In this document: piece after piece, positions 1 to 13,317 of the stretch
How the letters are laid out: the number at the start of each line of letters is the position of its first letter
Numbering within the stretch: the stretch's first letter is position 1
Source: Panonychus citri
Lineage: Eukaryota > Arthropoda > Arachnida > Trombidiformes > Tetranychidae
Direction of reading: 5' to 3'
Assembly: GCF_014898815.1 (NCBI RefSeq)
Contig: NW_026515455.1
Location: forward strand, 62,001 to 126,000
DNA: 64,000 nt
Made by a program: the position numbers and the translations under genes
Notes under the pieces: generated by a model
Told to the model about the DNA's origin: nothing
Databases searched by the model: none
Seen by the model: the letters and a program-made list of their open reading frames with translations, nothing else

Positions 1-658
1 TAGTTCGAGATTTTCTCTCGGCAGTGGCACTTGTTACTTGGCAAACAGGTCCTTCTTCAATAAGAATACGATTTCTTGAAAGCTAAACAATAAAAAAGAG
101 AAAAAAATTCGCTTAGACTGATTTACTTTTGTAGCCATAAAAGAATATGAATTTTACCTGTTCGTGGATGAGAATTACTTTTTCACTTCCATTGACGATG
201 AAATAGCCTCCGGGATCATTTGGGCATTCTTTAAGGGCCATTCGCTCAGCATAACTTTTTCCATTCAAAATACAATTGTTAGAACCAACCATGATTGGCA
301 TTCTACCGATCACCAAATATTCAGATGAAGTTATTCTCTGTTGGCCTTTTGTGTATTCCACTTTCACCGAAATTGGAGCACTGTAAGTAATATCACGAAG
401 GCGACATTCGTGCGGTGTTGTTGAGCGAGAAACATTGAATCCTTCTTCAATTCGAGGAGTGTCCACTTTTATATCCACATAGCGAAGAAACCAGTTAGGA
501 TCACTTTCACAACGAACCTCAGCATTTGCTTTGAGAATGTTTTTAATTTCAACTTGGATGAGATGATTGAAAGAATCTAAATGTTGTTTCACCAAACCTT
601 TCATTCCAAGAAAGGCCGGTAAAAGTTTCCATTTATCCTCAATAGTTACAGCGGCCAT
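1..658 (-). CDS. POLR3B: DNA-directed RNA polymerase III subunit RPC2, 5' end (partial)
   Basis: This is the second-largest, catalytic-core subunit of RNA polymerase III, which transcribes tRNA and 5S rRNA genes in the nucleus. Only the N-terminus is inside the window. Exon 1 (158-658) starts at the ATG at 656-658, with an in-frame stop upstream, and reads through the RPB2 protrusion region: EDKWKLLPAFLGMKGLVKQH, then PHECRLRDITYSAPI, then a GGYFIVNGSEKVI-type segment. These match RPC2 rather than RPB2. It ends at a GTAAAA donor. Exon 2 (1-82 and beyond the edge) follows an acceptor TTTAG and begins LSRNRILIEEG, the expected continuation. Vertebrate RPC2 has roughly 20 more N-terminal residues, so the protein is either a little shorter here or has an unseen first exon. 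The gene runs off the left edge. Confidence 0.93.
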
Positions 659-1192
659 TAGACAAATGGTACCATAAAGAAACTTTAGTCAGAAAATTAG
701 ATAAATTGTTGTTTAGATTTCAAACTTTAGAAAACAAAATTTCAAACATGTGAAAAAAGTAAACAGACTGAAGGAGGAGGAGAAAGTGAGAGTCGCGGTG
801 AATTTGAATGCGAACAATTTAATTGAATTATTTTTTCTCTTGATTTTCTTTAATTTAGTTTGAAGAAAATTTCTAATTGTAAATGATTCCTTTTGGATAA
901 TTGTAGACATCATGTGATTCCCTTGTTCACCCGAGAGAATTGATATTTTTAAAATTTCTGTTTATTGAGTAGAAAGTCAATGTGATTGAGAGAAAGAAAA
1001 TAAAATGGAATCAATTGATTTTCAACAAGCAACTTAAATTATATAAATTTATTTATCCACCCTTGGAATAATAAATAATTGTTTTCCATAACAATTAACA
1101 CTCGAAAAAGAGAGGAGGCAAAAGAGAAGAAAAAGAGAGAAAATGGTGGGAGTTTCATCGATAAAATGATTGATTTGATCAAATCAATTCAC
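659..1192. other. Intergenic stretch between POLR3B and the AP2M1 exon
   Basis: I find no gene here. It is AT-rich, with purine-rich runs near 1107-1145. A search of the minus strand for the AP2M1 exon that should follow the one at 1193-1655 found nothing. A perfect 20-bp palindrome sits at 1169-1188. The POLR3B promoter should lie in the left part, but no motif can be named with confidence. Confidence 0.6.
1169..1188. repeat. Perfect 20-bp palindrome next to the AP2M1 exon
   Basis: ATTGATTTGATCAAATCAAT equals its own reverse complement. It overlaps the stop codon that the AP2M1 frame meets just past the exon's donor-like GTGAAT. Short palindromes are common in AT-rich DNA, so this may be chance, but it lies exactly where AP2M1 similarity stops. 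Confidence 0.7.
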
Positions 1193-1655
1193 CATCGGGG
1201 GGAATAAAACTAATACTATGTTCCGACTCGAATTTGGACAGTTTAACACACTGGTGGAATTGACAATCGTCTATTGCGATGGAAGATTTTGTTGGATAGC
1301 CTACGTTTCCACCTCGAGTAGTTGGATCATCCAGAGCTGAGCTTGTCTTTCCTTTGCTCTCTAGAATTAGTTTGTCATTGATTCCAAATTTACACTCGGG
1401 CATTCCCGATAGAAAAGCCTTCATGACCACTTTTCCAGCCACATGAGCACTTAACACTTGTCCCTGCGGGGACATCAACAGGTTGACATATTCAAGAACA
1501 TCAAGGAAAAGCTCATTCCGTCTATATTTGATTCCTTCCCTTCGCCAACCAATTTGTCCAGTCACTTGAGAGGTGATTTGTGACTGTTCCTCTTTAGTCT
1601 GAGATTTGACACCTTGCTGGGTGATGAATGTCTTAAGGATTCCAGTGTCGGTTAT
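1193..1655 (-). pseudogene. AP2M1: Orphan exon of AP-2 complex subunit mu (clathrin adaptor)
   Basis: The translation matches AP-2 mu from the linker (ITDTGILKTFITQQGVKSQ, then TKEEQSQITSQVTGQIGWRR) into the start of the cargo-binding mu homology domain (NELFLDVLEYVNLLMSPQGQ, SIAIDDCQFHQCVKLSKFES, SISFIPPDG). The frame is intact over about 154 codons. The piece begins after a CTAAG acceptor-like site and ends at a GTGAAT donor-like site, so it has the limits of one exon. Read straight on, the frame hits a stop at 1179-1181. No preceding exon fits, because the collagen stop is only about 130 bp upstream, and no following exon is seen before POLR3B. AP-2 mu links cargo to clathrin in endocytosis. 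This copy alone could not make a functional protein. It is most likely a duplicated exon; an assembly join or an unusual split gene remains possible. Confidence 0.75.
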
Positions 1656-1783
1656 CTTAGGTAACCTTACTACTCTTTGGTTGACTTTAAACTTGATTGA
1701 ATGATGGAAGCACCTTTTTCAAATCAATATTTTAGAATAATTCAACAATTAATTTAATAAAACAAAACGGAAATGTACAATTT

Positions 1784-4700
1784 TTAACTAAAACAAACTA
1801 GACCCAAATCGATACCAAATTGATGGTTGGTGTTATCGGCGTCTTTAATTGCGATATCTGTGATTGGCAATCTTTGTGTCTTCGTTGTTTCATATTGGAT
1901 TACAGTTTTTTCCCAAGTGTTTGGATTAGCATTCTAGTGAAGATTAAGATACAATTTGATTAGTAAGTTCGTTTTGTTCATTTATTGTGTTAGTTGATTA
2001 TTACCTGACATCCATCATGAATAACCTTATAACGAAATTGTGAATATCCATTGATTGTTAGCTCAATATCATTCGATGCTAATAATTTGAGTGATCGTCG
2101 ATATGTTTTGAGATTTGAATCGAAAGCTGCAATTGCATTGTGACACCAGAAAGTTAAATTCTGGTGACAGTTTCCGGTTATCATTTGTAAGTATTTCAGT
2201 TGCGAAAAGTTTGACTTATAATTGATCTAGAAAGTTAATTACGAGAAGTTAGACTTTGTTTACCGAAGATTCTTGAAGATCGATTAGCATTTATAATACA
2301 GTAATGTACTTACAGTTTCGCCCATTTCACTTAACCACGAATATCCCGATTTAGCTGATGGTCGATGTTGTCGTTTAAATGATGCTGGTGATGGATAAAT
2401 ACACGTTTCTTTTGTTTCCATGTTACAAAAAGCTTGAATTGCATCACTTACATCGCCTTCGTTTGGATCAATATAATAGACCCCATTTTCTAGTTCTGGT
2501 CGATCTGTTGAAAGATCGCGACATGTTCTTGCAGGCCATTCTTTTTCTCCAGTTGGCTTACGAATTTTATTATAACCATCGACTAAATTATTGTAATACT
2601 TGTTAACCATTTTCTTTTTCTCTTCTTCGGTAATACTTGACGATAACAGTTTACTTGGTTCATCCCCGAGAATTGGATCTGGTCCTTTGAATTGTCTCTG
2701 TCCCAGAATTGCTGCTAATGTAGTTGCATCGAATGGATAAGATTCACAAGTCGAAGAGCATCCAGATCCTGGTAGGCCAGGTTGACCAGGATGGCCTGGT
2801 CTTCCAGATTCTCCTGGACTTCCTCGTGCCCCTTTTGGATTTTATTAGTTAATGAAAATAAAAAAAATCATGATTAATTAATGATGTTGAATTTTATTCT
2901 TGTGTTAGAGGTTCAAAAAACCTAAGAAATTTGGCCTGAGCTTTTTTAACACAAATAAACTACCTTGTGGACCAACTGGCCCAGGTGGCCCTTGGACTCC
3001 ATCGCGACCTGATAAACCTCGAGGACCTGTTAGTCCAGTAGGTCCCGGTGGCCCTGGACTTCCGTTATTTCCTTTCTCGCCGATTTCACCGATTTTACCA
3101 GGTGATCCTGGTAAGCCAACAAATCCTCTGTGCCCTTTGATTCCTTTTTCTCCCTGTTCGCCTCGATCACCTTTCAAACCTGCTCTATTCGAGACGATGG
3201 AAATTAATTTAAATTAAATTTACTTAGGAACTTTTGAAAAGATTCAAAGAAGTTTCATTTTGACGAAGGTCGTAGTTAGGGTATCACTCCAGTCAGTTTG
3301 GTTTAAGTCAATATGAAAATGAACTTACTGTCCAGATAAACCTTGTAATCCTCGCGGTCCTTGTTGTCCAGGAGATCCTTGTTGGCCTGTTGAACCTTTT
3401 TCTCCTGTTGGACCGACGGGACCCATTGGGCCAATAGCTCCCGAAGGTCCATGAGGTCCTGGTTGTCCGCTAGCTCCTTGATCTCCTTTTTCACCTGATT
3501 TTCCATCCTTTCCAGCTTCACCTTTTTGACCTGGTTCTCCACTAGGTCCTGTTAAACTGATTAGTAAAGAAAAGTAGATTAAAAGTTATTGTATTAATAG
3601 TAATAAATTGCGACACCAAAAATCATTGAAACTCGCCGACTATTGTAAGAATAATCTATTGAAAGTACAAACCCTTGAGGTCCAGGTGATCCCGGTGAAC
3701 CATCATGACCAGGCTTTCCATCGACACCGCGTTCTCCTGGTTGGCCATTTTGCCCCGAAGACCCTGGTCTTCCTTGAGCGCCAGGAAGTCCAGAATATCC
3801 TCTTTCGCCTCGTTCACCAGGCGCACCTGTGATTCCTTGAGGTCCAATGGGACCATCGTGTCCAGTTTCACCTTTTGGACCTTGGAGATTTATACCATAA
3901 AAGATTTGAAAAGATAGACACAAAGTTTTTTCATAAATAATAAACTATTTGGGTGTTCGGGAGATGGCGCGCCTCACATACTTCTCTTCGAGATGAATCT
4001 TTTATATCTAGCATAATTGTAGCTATGTTATTACTGATGACTATTGGAAAAAATCAGAAGGATTGATGAAGTATTTTTTGAGAAATTAAATTTTTCCCAA
4101 AGTTTCGTCCTTAATAATTATCGAATCCTTATATATTGACTTTCAAGGAAATCATAGAAATCAGTTTCAGACATCACTTTTCAGAGAGAAATCTCATTCT
4201 AGAAATTTTAACACTGAGTTTATCCACTCACTAGCAACATATTTACTAATCAAGATATCGTTAGGTCAGATATTTACAAAAATTTGCTCGAGTTTCATGA
4301 GGAATGATCAAATTTTAGAATTTTTTACCAGTGATATCCAATTTCCTTCAAAGGTAAGCAAAAAATTAACAATTTACAAACTACACTCTCTTCTTAAAAT
4401 TTAAGACCAATATGGTTCTTAGAGAGGGTAAGCAAATGAGTTACAAAATGAAGTCCTCATAATGTTTAAAGTGATCCTCCCCTTCGAACTTTGACCTCAA
4501 CTCATTAGCAGACAACGAGAAAAAACTTTTTTTCATCAGTCAGATACTTGAAAATTCTATTCAATCAATAAAAACTTTTAGATATAAACTCAACCAAAAA
4601 TAATTCATTTATAAGTGAAAATGAACACAGAATCATCATTCATATTGTTGGAACTCGTAAAAAAATCGTTGGGCTCTGAAACATTTCTCATTTTTTTTGA

Positions 4701-7700
4701 TTGGACGAAAGTAAAATTGATCAAATGAAAGTTGAGAACGATAGAGTTTTTTGAGAAGTCAAATGAAATACACTAACCCATTGGACCGATAGCTCCTGGT
4801 ATTCCTGGTTGACCTTGAATTCCTTGTTTGCCTGTTTCTCCAGCAGTGCCTTTGACTCCTGGCTCACCGATTTGTCCCATTGGCCCTTGTGGACCAATAT
4901 TTCCTCTGAGGCCAGGTCTTCCTGGTGCACCGGGAAATCCAGAAGCACCTTTTTTACCTTCTTCACCTCTTGATCCTTTAATTCCCTGAATTCCTGGACT
5001 GCCCTGTGGACCTTGTGACCCGACGAGTCCTTGAATTCCTTGATCTCCCTTATCACCTTTTTCACCTTGAGATCCTTTTATTCCCTGAGGTCCAGACTGA
5101 CCTGGAGGTCCAGGGAATCCAGGACTACCTGTTGATCCCACAGAACCTTTTTCACCATGATATCCTCGATCTCCTTGTGGTCCTAAAAGGCCGGGTTCTC
5201 CTTTTTGTCCAGGCTCTCCAATCGGACCAATAGATCCAGTTAATCCACGATCTCCAACCTTTCCTTTCGGCCCTTTGAAATAAATGGATCTTTAGTTTTC
5301 TGTCATGCTCTAATCTAGTTAGTCACTACCTTCAGGTCCGATTGGTCCGACGTAGCCACGTTCACCTTTTTCGCCCGATGGTCCAATGTCCCCTCTAGTA
5401 CCAGGTGATCCTGGAAGTCCAGAAGGACCTTTATGACCTCGATCTCCTTTGGGTCCTAATAATCCAGGTAATCCATCTGATCCTGGAGATCCAACCTCAC
5501 CCTTGGTTCCGACTGCACCGCTTGGACCAGGAGGACCTCTTTCACCAGGGAAACCTGAATTAAGTTGGTTCATTTTAGTGTGTAAGTGTGCTTCTGATTA
5601 ACGAGCCAACGCTTCCTTGTAAGTTAGTTTAACTTGCCTCTTTCTCCACGAACCCCTCGTTCTCCAACAGCCCCTATTGGCCCTGGTAGACCCACAGGTC
5701 CATCTTTTCCTTGCACTCCTGGTGGACCTCTGAAGCCAGGATGACCCGTTGGTCCGGTGGATCCTTTTTCACCTGCTGGTCCAGGTTGTCCGACTGGTCC
5801 AATAGGTCCATGTAACCCTTGGTCTCCTTTTGATCCCGGTTGGCCTGGCAATCCTTGTTTCCCTTCTGGGCCTTGATCACCTTTAAGACCAGGCATTCCA
5901 ATCAAACCAGGCTGTCCTTGTGGACCATTTTGCCCTGGTTCGCCTTGGCGTCCTTCTAACCCGGGTGGACCTTTTTCAACGATTCAATAAAACTTATTAC
6001 TTCCATTTAACATAATCACACTTAATCGAACTTTGGTTAATTTCAAGCTGGCTCACCTCTCGGACCTGGTAGACCATTTATCCCTGGTGTACCAGGTTTT
6101 CCTACAGATCCACGTGTGCCCTGCGCTCCAGGTAGACCTGTTTTTGTTTTTTAACAAAAAGCTATTAAAATTTTATGCTAGTCTTAAATTCGAAAAGTAA
6201 ACCTACCAACATTACCAGGTTCTCCAATTGCGCCTTTAGATCCCGAAGGTCCTGTTAGTCCAGTTGGCCCTCTATCGCCTTTTTGACCTGCAGGGCCGTC
6301 TACTCCAGGTAACCCGTGTGGACCAGGAAGTCCTCGTTCCCCTTGATTCCCTTGTGGACCAACAGTTCCTTGAACTCCTTGTTTTCCTTTTCGTCCATGA
6401 ATCCCTGGTGGCCCAATGTCACCTCTCGGCCCCTCGGCACCTGGTTCACCTTTTTTTCCTATCTCTCCTTTTAATCCTGATTCTCCCGGTGGACCTTTAG
6501 GTCCAATTGCTCCAGGAAGACCTTGAATCCCCTGTGGACCTGTTTATTCGAACTTTTTATTAAATGGTTCTTTGTATAACGAAGTCCACTAATTCAAGTG
6601 TAGAATCACCTCTTGCTCCAGGAAATCCAGGCTGTCCATTTCTCCCAGCCTCGCCCGGCGATCCTACTCATTTATTGAATACAGTTATTATCAATAGTCC
6701 GAGATAAGTCCGTGCTATTATTCAACATTGACGGCAATCAATTGGTACCTTTATCTCCAGGTAATCCACGGACTCCTTGAGCACCAGGTAGTCCAGGCTC
6801 TCCAGCTTGTCCGTCTTTTCCTGCTTGTCCAGTATCTCCCTTCGAACCAATTTGTCCAGGCTCTCCTTTTGAGCCATGAAGACCGTTTAATCCTGGGGGA
6901 CCCGTTCTTCCTGTCGGGCCAATGGGACCGGGAGATCCATCGATTCCTATTGAAGTAAATTATGGTAATAATTGTTTCTCTTTTGCTAAAAGTTTTAAAA
7001 TTGTTCAATTACCTCGAAAACCCGGAATGCCTTGAATTCCATCATTACCACGATCACCTTTGATTCCAATTGCTCCAATGGGCCCTGGTTCACCTGGTTT
7101 ACCTGGAATTCCCATTTCACCTGATGGTCCACGTTCGCCTTTCATATTATTAATATTTAAATTGAATTAAAATCAAAATCAACTGGTTCTCAAATTTTAC
7201 ATTAATTCACCTTTAGATCCATCAATACCAGGATAGCCTCTGTGTCCTTTAGGGCCTGGAATGCCAGCTAAACCGGGTGAACCTCTTGCACCGATCGGCC
7301 CTGATGGTCCAGGATTACCTGGCTTACCATCGAGACCTATCTCGCCGTCGCGACCATTGGCCCCAGGAGGACCACGTTCTCCTGGGGCTCCTGGTGAGCC
7401 AGGTGGGCCTTGTTCGCCAGGCTCACCCCTTGGTCCAGGGAATCCTTGTGGCCCTTGTGGACCCATCGGACCAACAGGACCTTTGTCACCTTCGACCTTG
7501 AATTGAAATTTAATCCAAAAAAATAATTCTTTCAACATTAGCTGACAACACAAGTTGAAAAAAATAATCGAAAAAACGCTACTTGAATTCACTTTAGTTT
7601 GAATCATAATCTAATCTGTCATCGCACAAATATATTGTAATGGATAGAGTGAGATTAGATTAAACAAAAAATTGAAAATTAATTAAATTAAAGATCACTC

Positions 7701-10700
7701 ATGACCTTGATTCTTTTTAAAAAATAACCCGCGAAAATGATTACTATTAACAAGAGTCAAGTTAAAAATATAACAAAATTACTATGCAACAATTAACAAT
7801 TTAAATAAATCAATGGTTCATTGAATGTTAAAAAATTTAATTAATAGAAAATGAAAAGCGTAAAACAAAAAAAATAAAAAGTTAATTTATTAATAGTAAA
7901 ACTTTTACTATTACAAATATCGGATAATTTGATTTAATATTCAATACTTTGTGAGGTTAACTAACTAATCATGATAACAATTAATGAAAAACAAAATTAT
8001 TTAAATTGTTGCATTGTAATAACAAAGGTTAACATGATCAATTTATTAATAGTAGTACAATCATGTTAACCTTTAAAGTGAAAATCAAGGAAAAAATAGT
8101 TAATCATTAGGATGAGTTTTAATTAGAATTGAAATTTCTCCTTCTTTTCTAGGTTTATGGGTTCTCATACCCTTTTACCTCAATGGTCAATCAAGTAATT
8201 ACTGTTAACATGATATTAGAAATGGTCAATTGTGAGTGAGAGCGAATTTAAATTGTTGTTAGTTAGTTGATTAACAATATAATAATTTAATGTACATTAA
8301 CCAACAACAAAGAGTTGAGGCCAATTGAACGAAATGATAATCACGATATATGCTAACAACTCACACGCTTGTAACATATTAAGTTAATGTCGACTGGTTA
8401 ATTTATAAGTCACCTTAATTGTCCCGAGAATCTTAATTATAACTCGTTTGAATCAAAATGTTAATCGTAATTAAGGTAAGAATTAAGAAGAAAAATTTAA
8501 ACCACTTCCACTACGGAATCGTCATCACGATTTCATTTGATTTTCTCTTGATTAATATATTATGAAGAAAAAACAAATTTCAATGTTAATCACAATTAAG
8601 TGAACACCAACCTTACGTATTTAACTTTCCATCATAATATTAATTCAAAATGTAAATTGTTGATTCACTTTGTTTCAAGATTAGTTAAACATTCATTCAA
8701 TTCTGTATTCTAATTAACTGTTCATGTCGGTTAACAATACCGATCATGGTAATTTTTTGTTTGCAATCATAATAATCAACTTTCAGCTTTCACCTTGATT
8801 CTAATTAATTAATAGTAATATTATTTTTAATTCAGTTCATTGGGTCAACATGATGAAGATTCATAATGTTTACGTTTCTGTTTTTATCACTGAAAACCAT
8901 GAAAGTCTTTTCCCTTTTTGTGTGATTAGTGTTGATTAATTATGTTAATCGTTGTATTTTCATTAAGACCGTTTTAATCATGTTGGTGATAGTTGATTAA
9001 TTTACTCACAATTTGAGGTTGAATGTAATTAAATGGTTCAATTGAAGGTCCTTTTTCATTGTTTCCGCTTCCTTGTGAAGCTACAACCGATTGGAACCAA
9101 GATGATAACTGATGGAAAAAAATAACAATTGATAATTAAATTAAATTGGAAAATAAAGAACAATTAAATTTAATCTTCTTTCGTCAAAATTTCAAGGTTG
9201 AAATGAACAGGAAATTAATTGGTCACCGAAACAAAAACAAAACATAAAAGACAATACGAAATTCATTAACCAAATTGTGCTCAATTGTCATCGATAAACA
9301 ATCAACAATTTGATTCACTTTCAATCGCAAACAGTTAAATAATAGTATTAATACTTCAAAGATGGACACAATTAACGATCAACACCAATCAGCCTATCGT
9401 TTGATTAAATCAAAATTAATCACGAAAACATTAATTATGATTGATCTAATCACTTTTAACAGTTGAAACAATGTTGATCAATGTTATTCAATTAATCATG
9501 TTAAATCTTACATATTAAATTACAAGCGGTTGATTATAATCACGATATTATTGAAACAAGTTTCATGGTGAAAGTTGATATTTCATTTGATTTATAATCA
9601 ATTTTTGAAATCAGTTTAATCTGATTGTGGCTACAATTTAAATTGTTGGTAATCCATCATCACTACTTATCTTAATTGAATAGAAACATTATTGATTATG
9701 ATTGTCAGAATTGATTATACTCATTACCATTAACTAATCACATTAATCTGGTAATGAACTTGACTTAACAATCTAAATTAAATTAACAATATTATTATTA
9801 GAATCATCAATTATTAATGATTAGATTTAATTTACATAAATGAAAATAAAACAATAATCATAATCAATCGTGACTGAAACTTTTTGTAACAGAATTTAGG
9901 TTAACATAAATTGTGATTAGTTTTGATTACATTTTTAGTTTTGCAATTATGACAAATTCAATAGCCAATTGCCCAAAGGGCTTCAAATTGAATTAATCAA
10001 CATTAATTAATGAGCAATTAATTGACCATCATCACCAATAATTGATTTTTTCTCTTTCTCTTTTTCCGATCAATCAAATGAAAACAAAGTCACAATGTTT
10101 GGTTGTTGATTAACATGATTCTTTTTGATGTGAATTATTTTATCTGATGAGAGTAACAATTAGAGGACATGATGATAGTAAATAAGATTAACTAATAAAC
10201 GGTTAGTTGATTAACGGTAATAAATAATTGATGAAAGATTAGTTAAAGTTGTGAGATAATAATCAGGAAAGATTAAGATTCGTGATGATATCGGATATCG
10301 GTTGATGTTTTTGGTAACATGGAAACTGGATATCGATTGGCCTTAATCTTGAATACAGTTAAATTTCGGTAATTAAGATGACCACTACTCTAATTAATGG
10401 GCAGGATATTAAGATGAAACGAAAGCAAAAATTCTAATACAAAAATTGAAATCAACGAGATTAGTGTTTTTGTTTAGAGAAAAGAAAATTTTGAACTTTC
10501 AATTGGGCTTCAAATGGTCAAGAACAAGATAAAGTAACTTGTATGTGTGTATATCTATTTATAGATATAAACAGTTGACGAGATTTATGAATAAAATGAT
10601 TTGATCATTTGACCACCAAGGTCAGGGCAAAGGTTAAATCAATGATTGTTTCGCTATGAGAGGTAAGAGGATGATAATCATGTCCATCTTTCGGTATCAG

Positions 10701-13317
10701 ATTAGATATTGAATCAAATAAGAGATGAGAATCAATTCAAATGAAGGACAATTAAAACCAACAAGATATCAACAAATTCAGCATATTCAACATACATCTG
10801 CAGGAGGTGAGGATTCAGATTGACCGGAATTTGGTGTTAATTCATGGAGTCCGGGTTCCAATATTTTGTTTACCTGTTAACACAGAAAAAAAGTTCAAGA
10901 CATGATCATTAAAGATGAAGATAAAAGAAAAGGAAAAACTGTAAATGATCTCATTTACTGTTATTTAATTCATCGTTTTTCAATCCAAATTATTTAGGAA
11001 AAAAGTGGTTCATCTATTAAATTGATGTTATTTTGAAACCATTAAAGTTGTGATAAAGTGTTAATCTAATCAGGTAAGATGATAGTGATTACCTGTGATA
11101 GACAATCTAATCTTACAGGTAAGTCAATCATCAGTTTGTAACTTAAATTGATTGATTTCCTATTAGAAATGATAATTTAAACAGTCAAATGGTTTAAATA
11201 TTATTGAATTGAAGGAAAACTGTGACATTGATTTAATTTTTTTACTCTATCCAATGTTGATGATCAACATTGATCTTCTTGAGTAACTTAATCAACAGGA
11301 GACAATGAAATATCAACATTATCAATGCCTTAAATTGATTTCTCATTGATGCTGAGAGAGTGACCTTTTCACATTCTCGGACATTCATTTAATGTTACCT
11401 GTGATTGAATAATAGGTTTACAATCATTTTCTTCCGGTTCTAATTCAATTTAAACAATCAAATCGATTTTATTGAGAAAACAATTGACTCACTTGATCTG
11501 TTGTTAAATCATCAATATCTCCTCTCATCTCGGATCGAACCTGAATCACAATCAAGTGAGAGAGAAAAAAACGATTTAATCAATAAAAGGAAAAAAATTT
11601 GTGGTTAAGAATTTAATTGAAAATTAACTCCAATTGTAATCAGAAATCCTTGTGATTTAATTTCAATTGTTGATCAAAAAGACAATCAATCAAGTAAAAC
11701 AATCAGTTGTTTACCATTTTCACTCATCAATGAAGACGATCATCATTTCAAGGTTGAATTGACAACATTTTAACATTTAATTACATGATAAGTAACAAAT
11801 CCTCTTGTTAATCTGTAATCAAGTTAATCAGTTAATCACCTGAAGAAACTACCATCACTTTCCACTGTGATAATGATTTAAATGAAAATAAAATCGATAA
11901 CAGTTATCAAGGTAAATTTAGTGTTATCATTATCTAATCAATCAACTTTACATTAGATGCTAAAAGTTTCGACTCGTTCAACAAGTTCAAGGTGGAGGTT
12001 GAAAAGTTATCCATCTCTGTGAGAGTGCAAAGTGTATTAATCTCTCATTTAAAATGGGATTTAAACTTAGACAGGAAATGATTAAAGTAATAATCAGATT
12101 GATTGGTGAAGTTCTGAATGTGAGAAAAAAGAAAAAAGTTTCAAACATGGATTCAATTCAATTCATTTCATCTGAAACTTTTCATCATCAGGTTGATCAG
12201 AACCTCCAACAGTTTGTATTGAGATGGAGAAAGTTTCATCTAGCATATCACTTACATCTTATGATGATCAATTTATTATTAGTTTAATTGCTCATGAAAT
12301 TTTTCAATTTCAACTAATTATTGTTACTTAATTATGAAAACTATTAATTGGTTGGAGGTGAAAGTTTAGTCTAATGTAATTACCCTTGAGTTGATTCGTG
12401 AAACTGAAGGTAATTCAGATGTTGACCCATTAAATGAGCTGATTGTTGGCACTTTTGTTTCATTATCGTGATTAACTGGACTCTCCTTTGGTATCTAATG
12501 AGAAAATAAGATAAATTTAAAAATAGTTTATCTCAACTGAATAACTTATTAAACTAACATCAGATTTACTGATTGTCGTGTAGTGTGACTGAGTTGTAGT
12601 TGTTATTGTTATGGGCATTGGTGGTGGGGCTATGGTGGTTGTTGTTGTTGTTGTTGAAGTTGTAGGAGATGCTGCTAATTGTGGTTTGATGGTGGATGTG
12701 GTTGGAGCAGTTGAAATCGATGACGATGGAAGTTCATGAGATTTTTCAAAAACCTCATGCAATTCATGTGGCTCATCACTATCACTATTTTCATCATAAT
12801 CCTCATCAGTTACCTGGTTGGATACAACAGGCTCATCTTCATTTTCAGGAGATTTAACAATTTGTTGAATAGATGAAGGTGAGGATAAATTAATCGTTGC
12901 ATTTTCATCAACACAAACAGGACAACAAAACCCTTCAGGTATCTGTGTCCTTCCTGAGCAATTCAAAGATGGACAATCAACTTTTACACAATCAACTTTT
13001 CCTTGATTACAATTGCAAAAGGTACAATCATCGTGTTTCCATTTCTCTTTATTTTCATATACTTCATCATTAAGAACACATGAACCATCATCTTCAGAAA
13101 GATCTTCATTAAAAAATAATATCGGTAATTAGAATAACTTTAGAATCAAAATAATTGTATATCTTTCATCATGAATTCGAAAACAAAACTCACCTTCATC
13201 AATTTCCGATGACAAATCCGCTTCTGGTCGAGCCGTTGATAAGTTAATTGATAGTAAACATAATAACGCTATCAAGATGATTGAGTACAGATAATCAATG
13301 TGAAAAAATATCTTCAT
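1784..13317 (-). CDS. Fibrillar collagen alpha chain with VWC N-propeptide domain and COLFI domain
   Basis: Secreted fibril-forming collagen of the extracellular matrix. My model joins 13194-13317, 12559-13103, 12384-12494, 11493-11540, 10796-10873, 9010-9108, 7211-7496, 7013-7138, 6749-6946, 6610-6663, 6207-6539, 6057-6137, 5638-5970, 5330-5554, 4778-5272, 3673-3880, 3329-3556, 2964-3184, 2314-2831, 2005-2226 and 1784-1933. The total is 4683 bp, in frame, about 1560 residues. In order: a signal peptide (residues 1 to about 29), a VWC domain with ten cysteines (about 46-105), an acidic and Thr/Ser-rich linker, and an uninterrupted Gly-X-Y helix of about 955 residues starting near 338. It ends in a C-terminal COLFI domain with the trimer cysteines (RTCRDL, AFCNM, ETCIYP, GNCHQ, FWCHN, DGCQ, LVCFS-stop). 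The small linker exons are set by splice signals and phase only. One intron has a GC donor. Within arthropods it could be called COL1/2/5-like, but I cannot assign a subtype. Confidence 0.9.
6610..6663 (-). other. Classical 54-bp Gly-X-Y collagen exon
   Basis: A 54-bp exon encodes six Gly-X-Y triplets (GSPGEAGRNGQPGFPGAR) between a TAG acceptor and a GTGATT donor, split within the glycine codon. The 54-bp unit is the recognised ancestral exon size of fibrillar collagen genes. Most other helix exons here are larger (81 to 495 bp), so many introns appear to have been lost. Confidence 0.8.
12559..13103 (-). other. Collagen exon 2: VWC domain plus mucin-like linker
   Basis: This exon of the collagen gene encodes the whole von Willebrand factor C module (GSCVLNDEVY, then CTFCNCNQGKVDC, then GFCCPVC). 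An acidic stretch rich in D/E and a run of Thr/Ser/Pro, including seven consecutive Thr, follow it. The linker looks like an O-glycosylated spacer between the N-propeptide and the triple helix. It is joined to exon 1 in phase 1 (GAAG|GTGAGT donor) and to exon 3 in phase 0. Confidence 0.8.

Noticed and set aside
3608..7506. Several plus-strand ORFs rich in Pro, Leu or Gly
   Set aside because: They are antisense or out-of-frame readings of the repetitive Gly-X-Y collagen exons.
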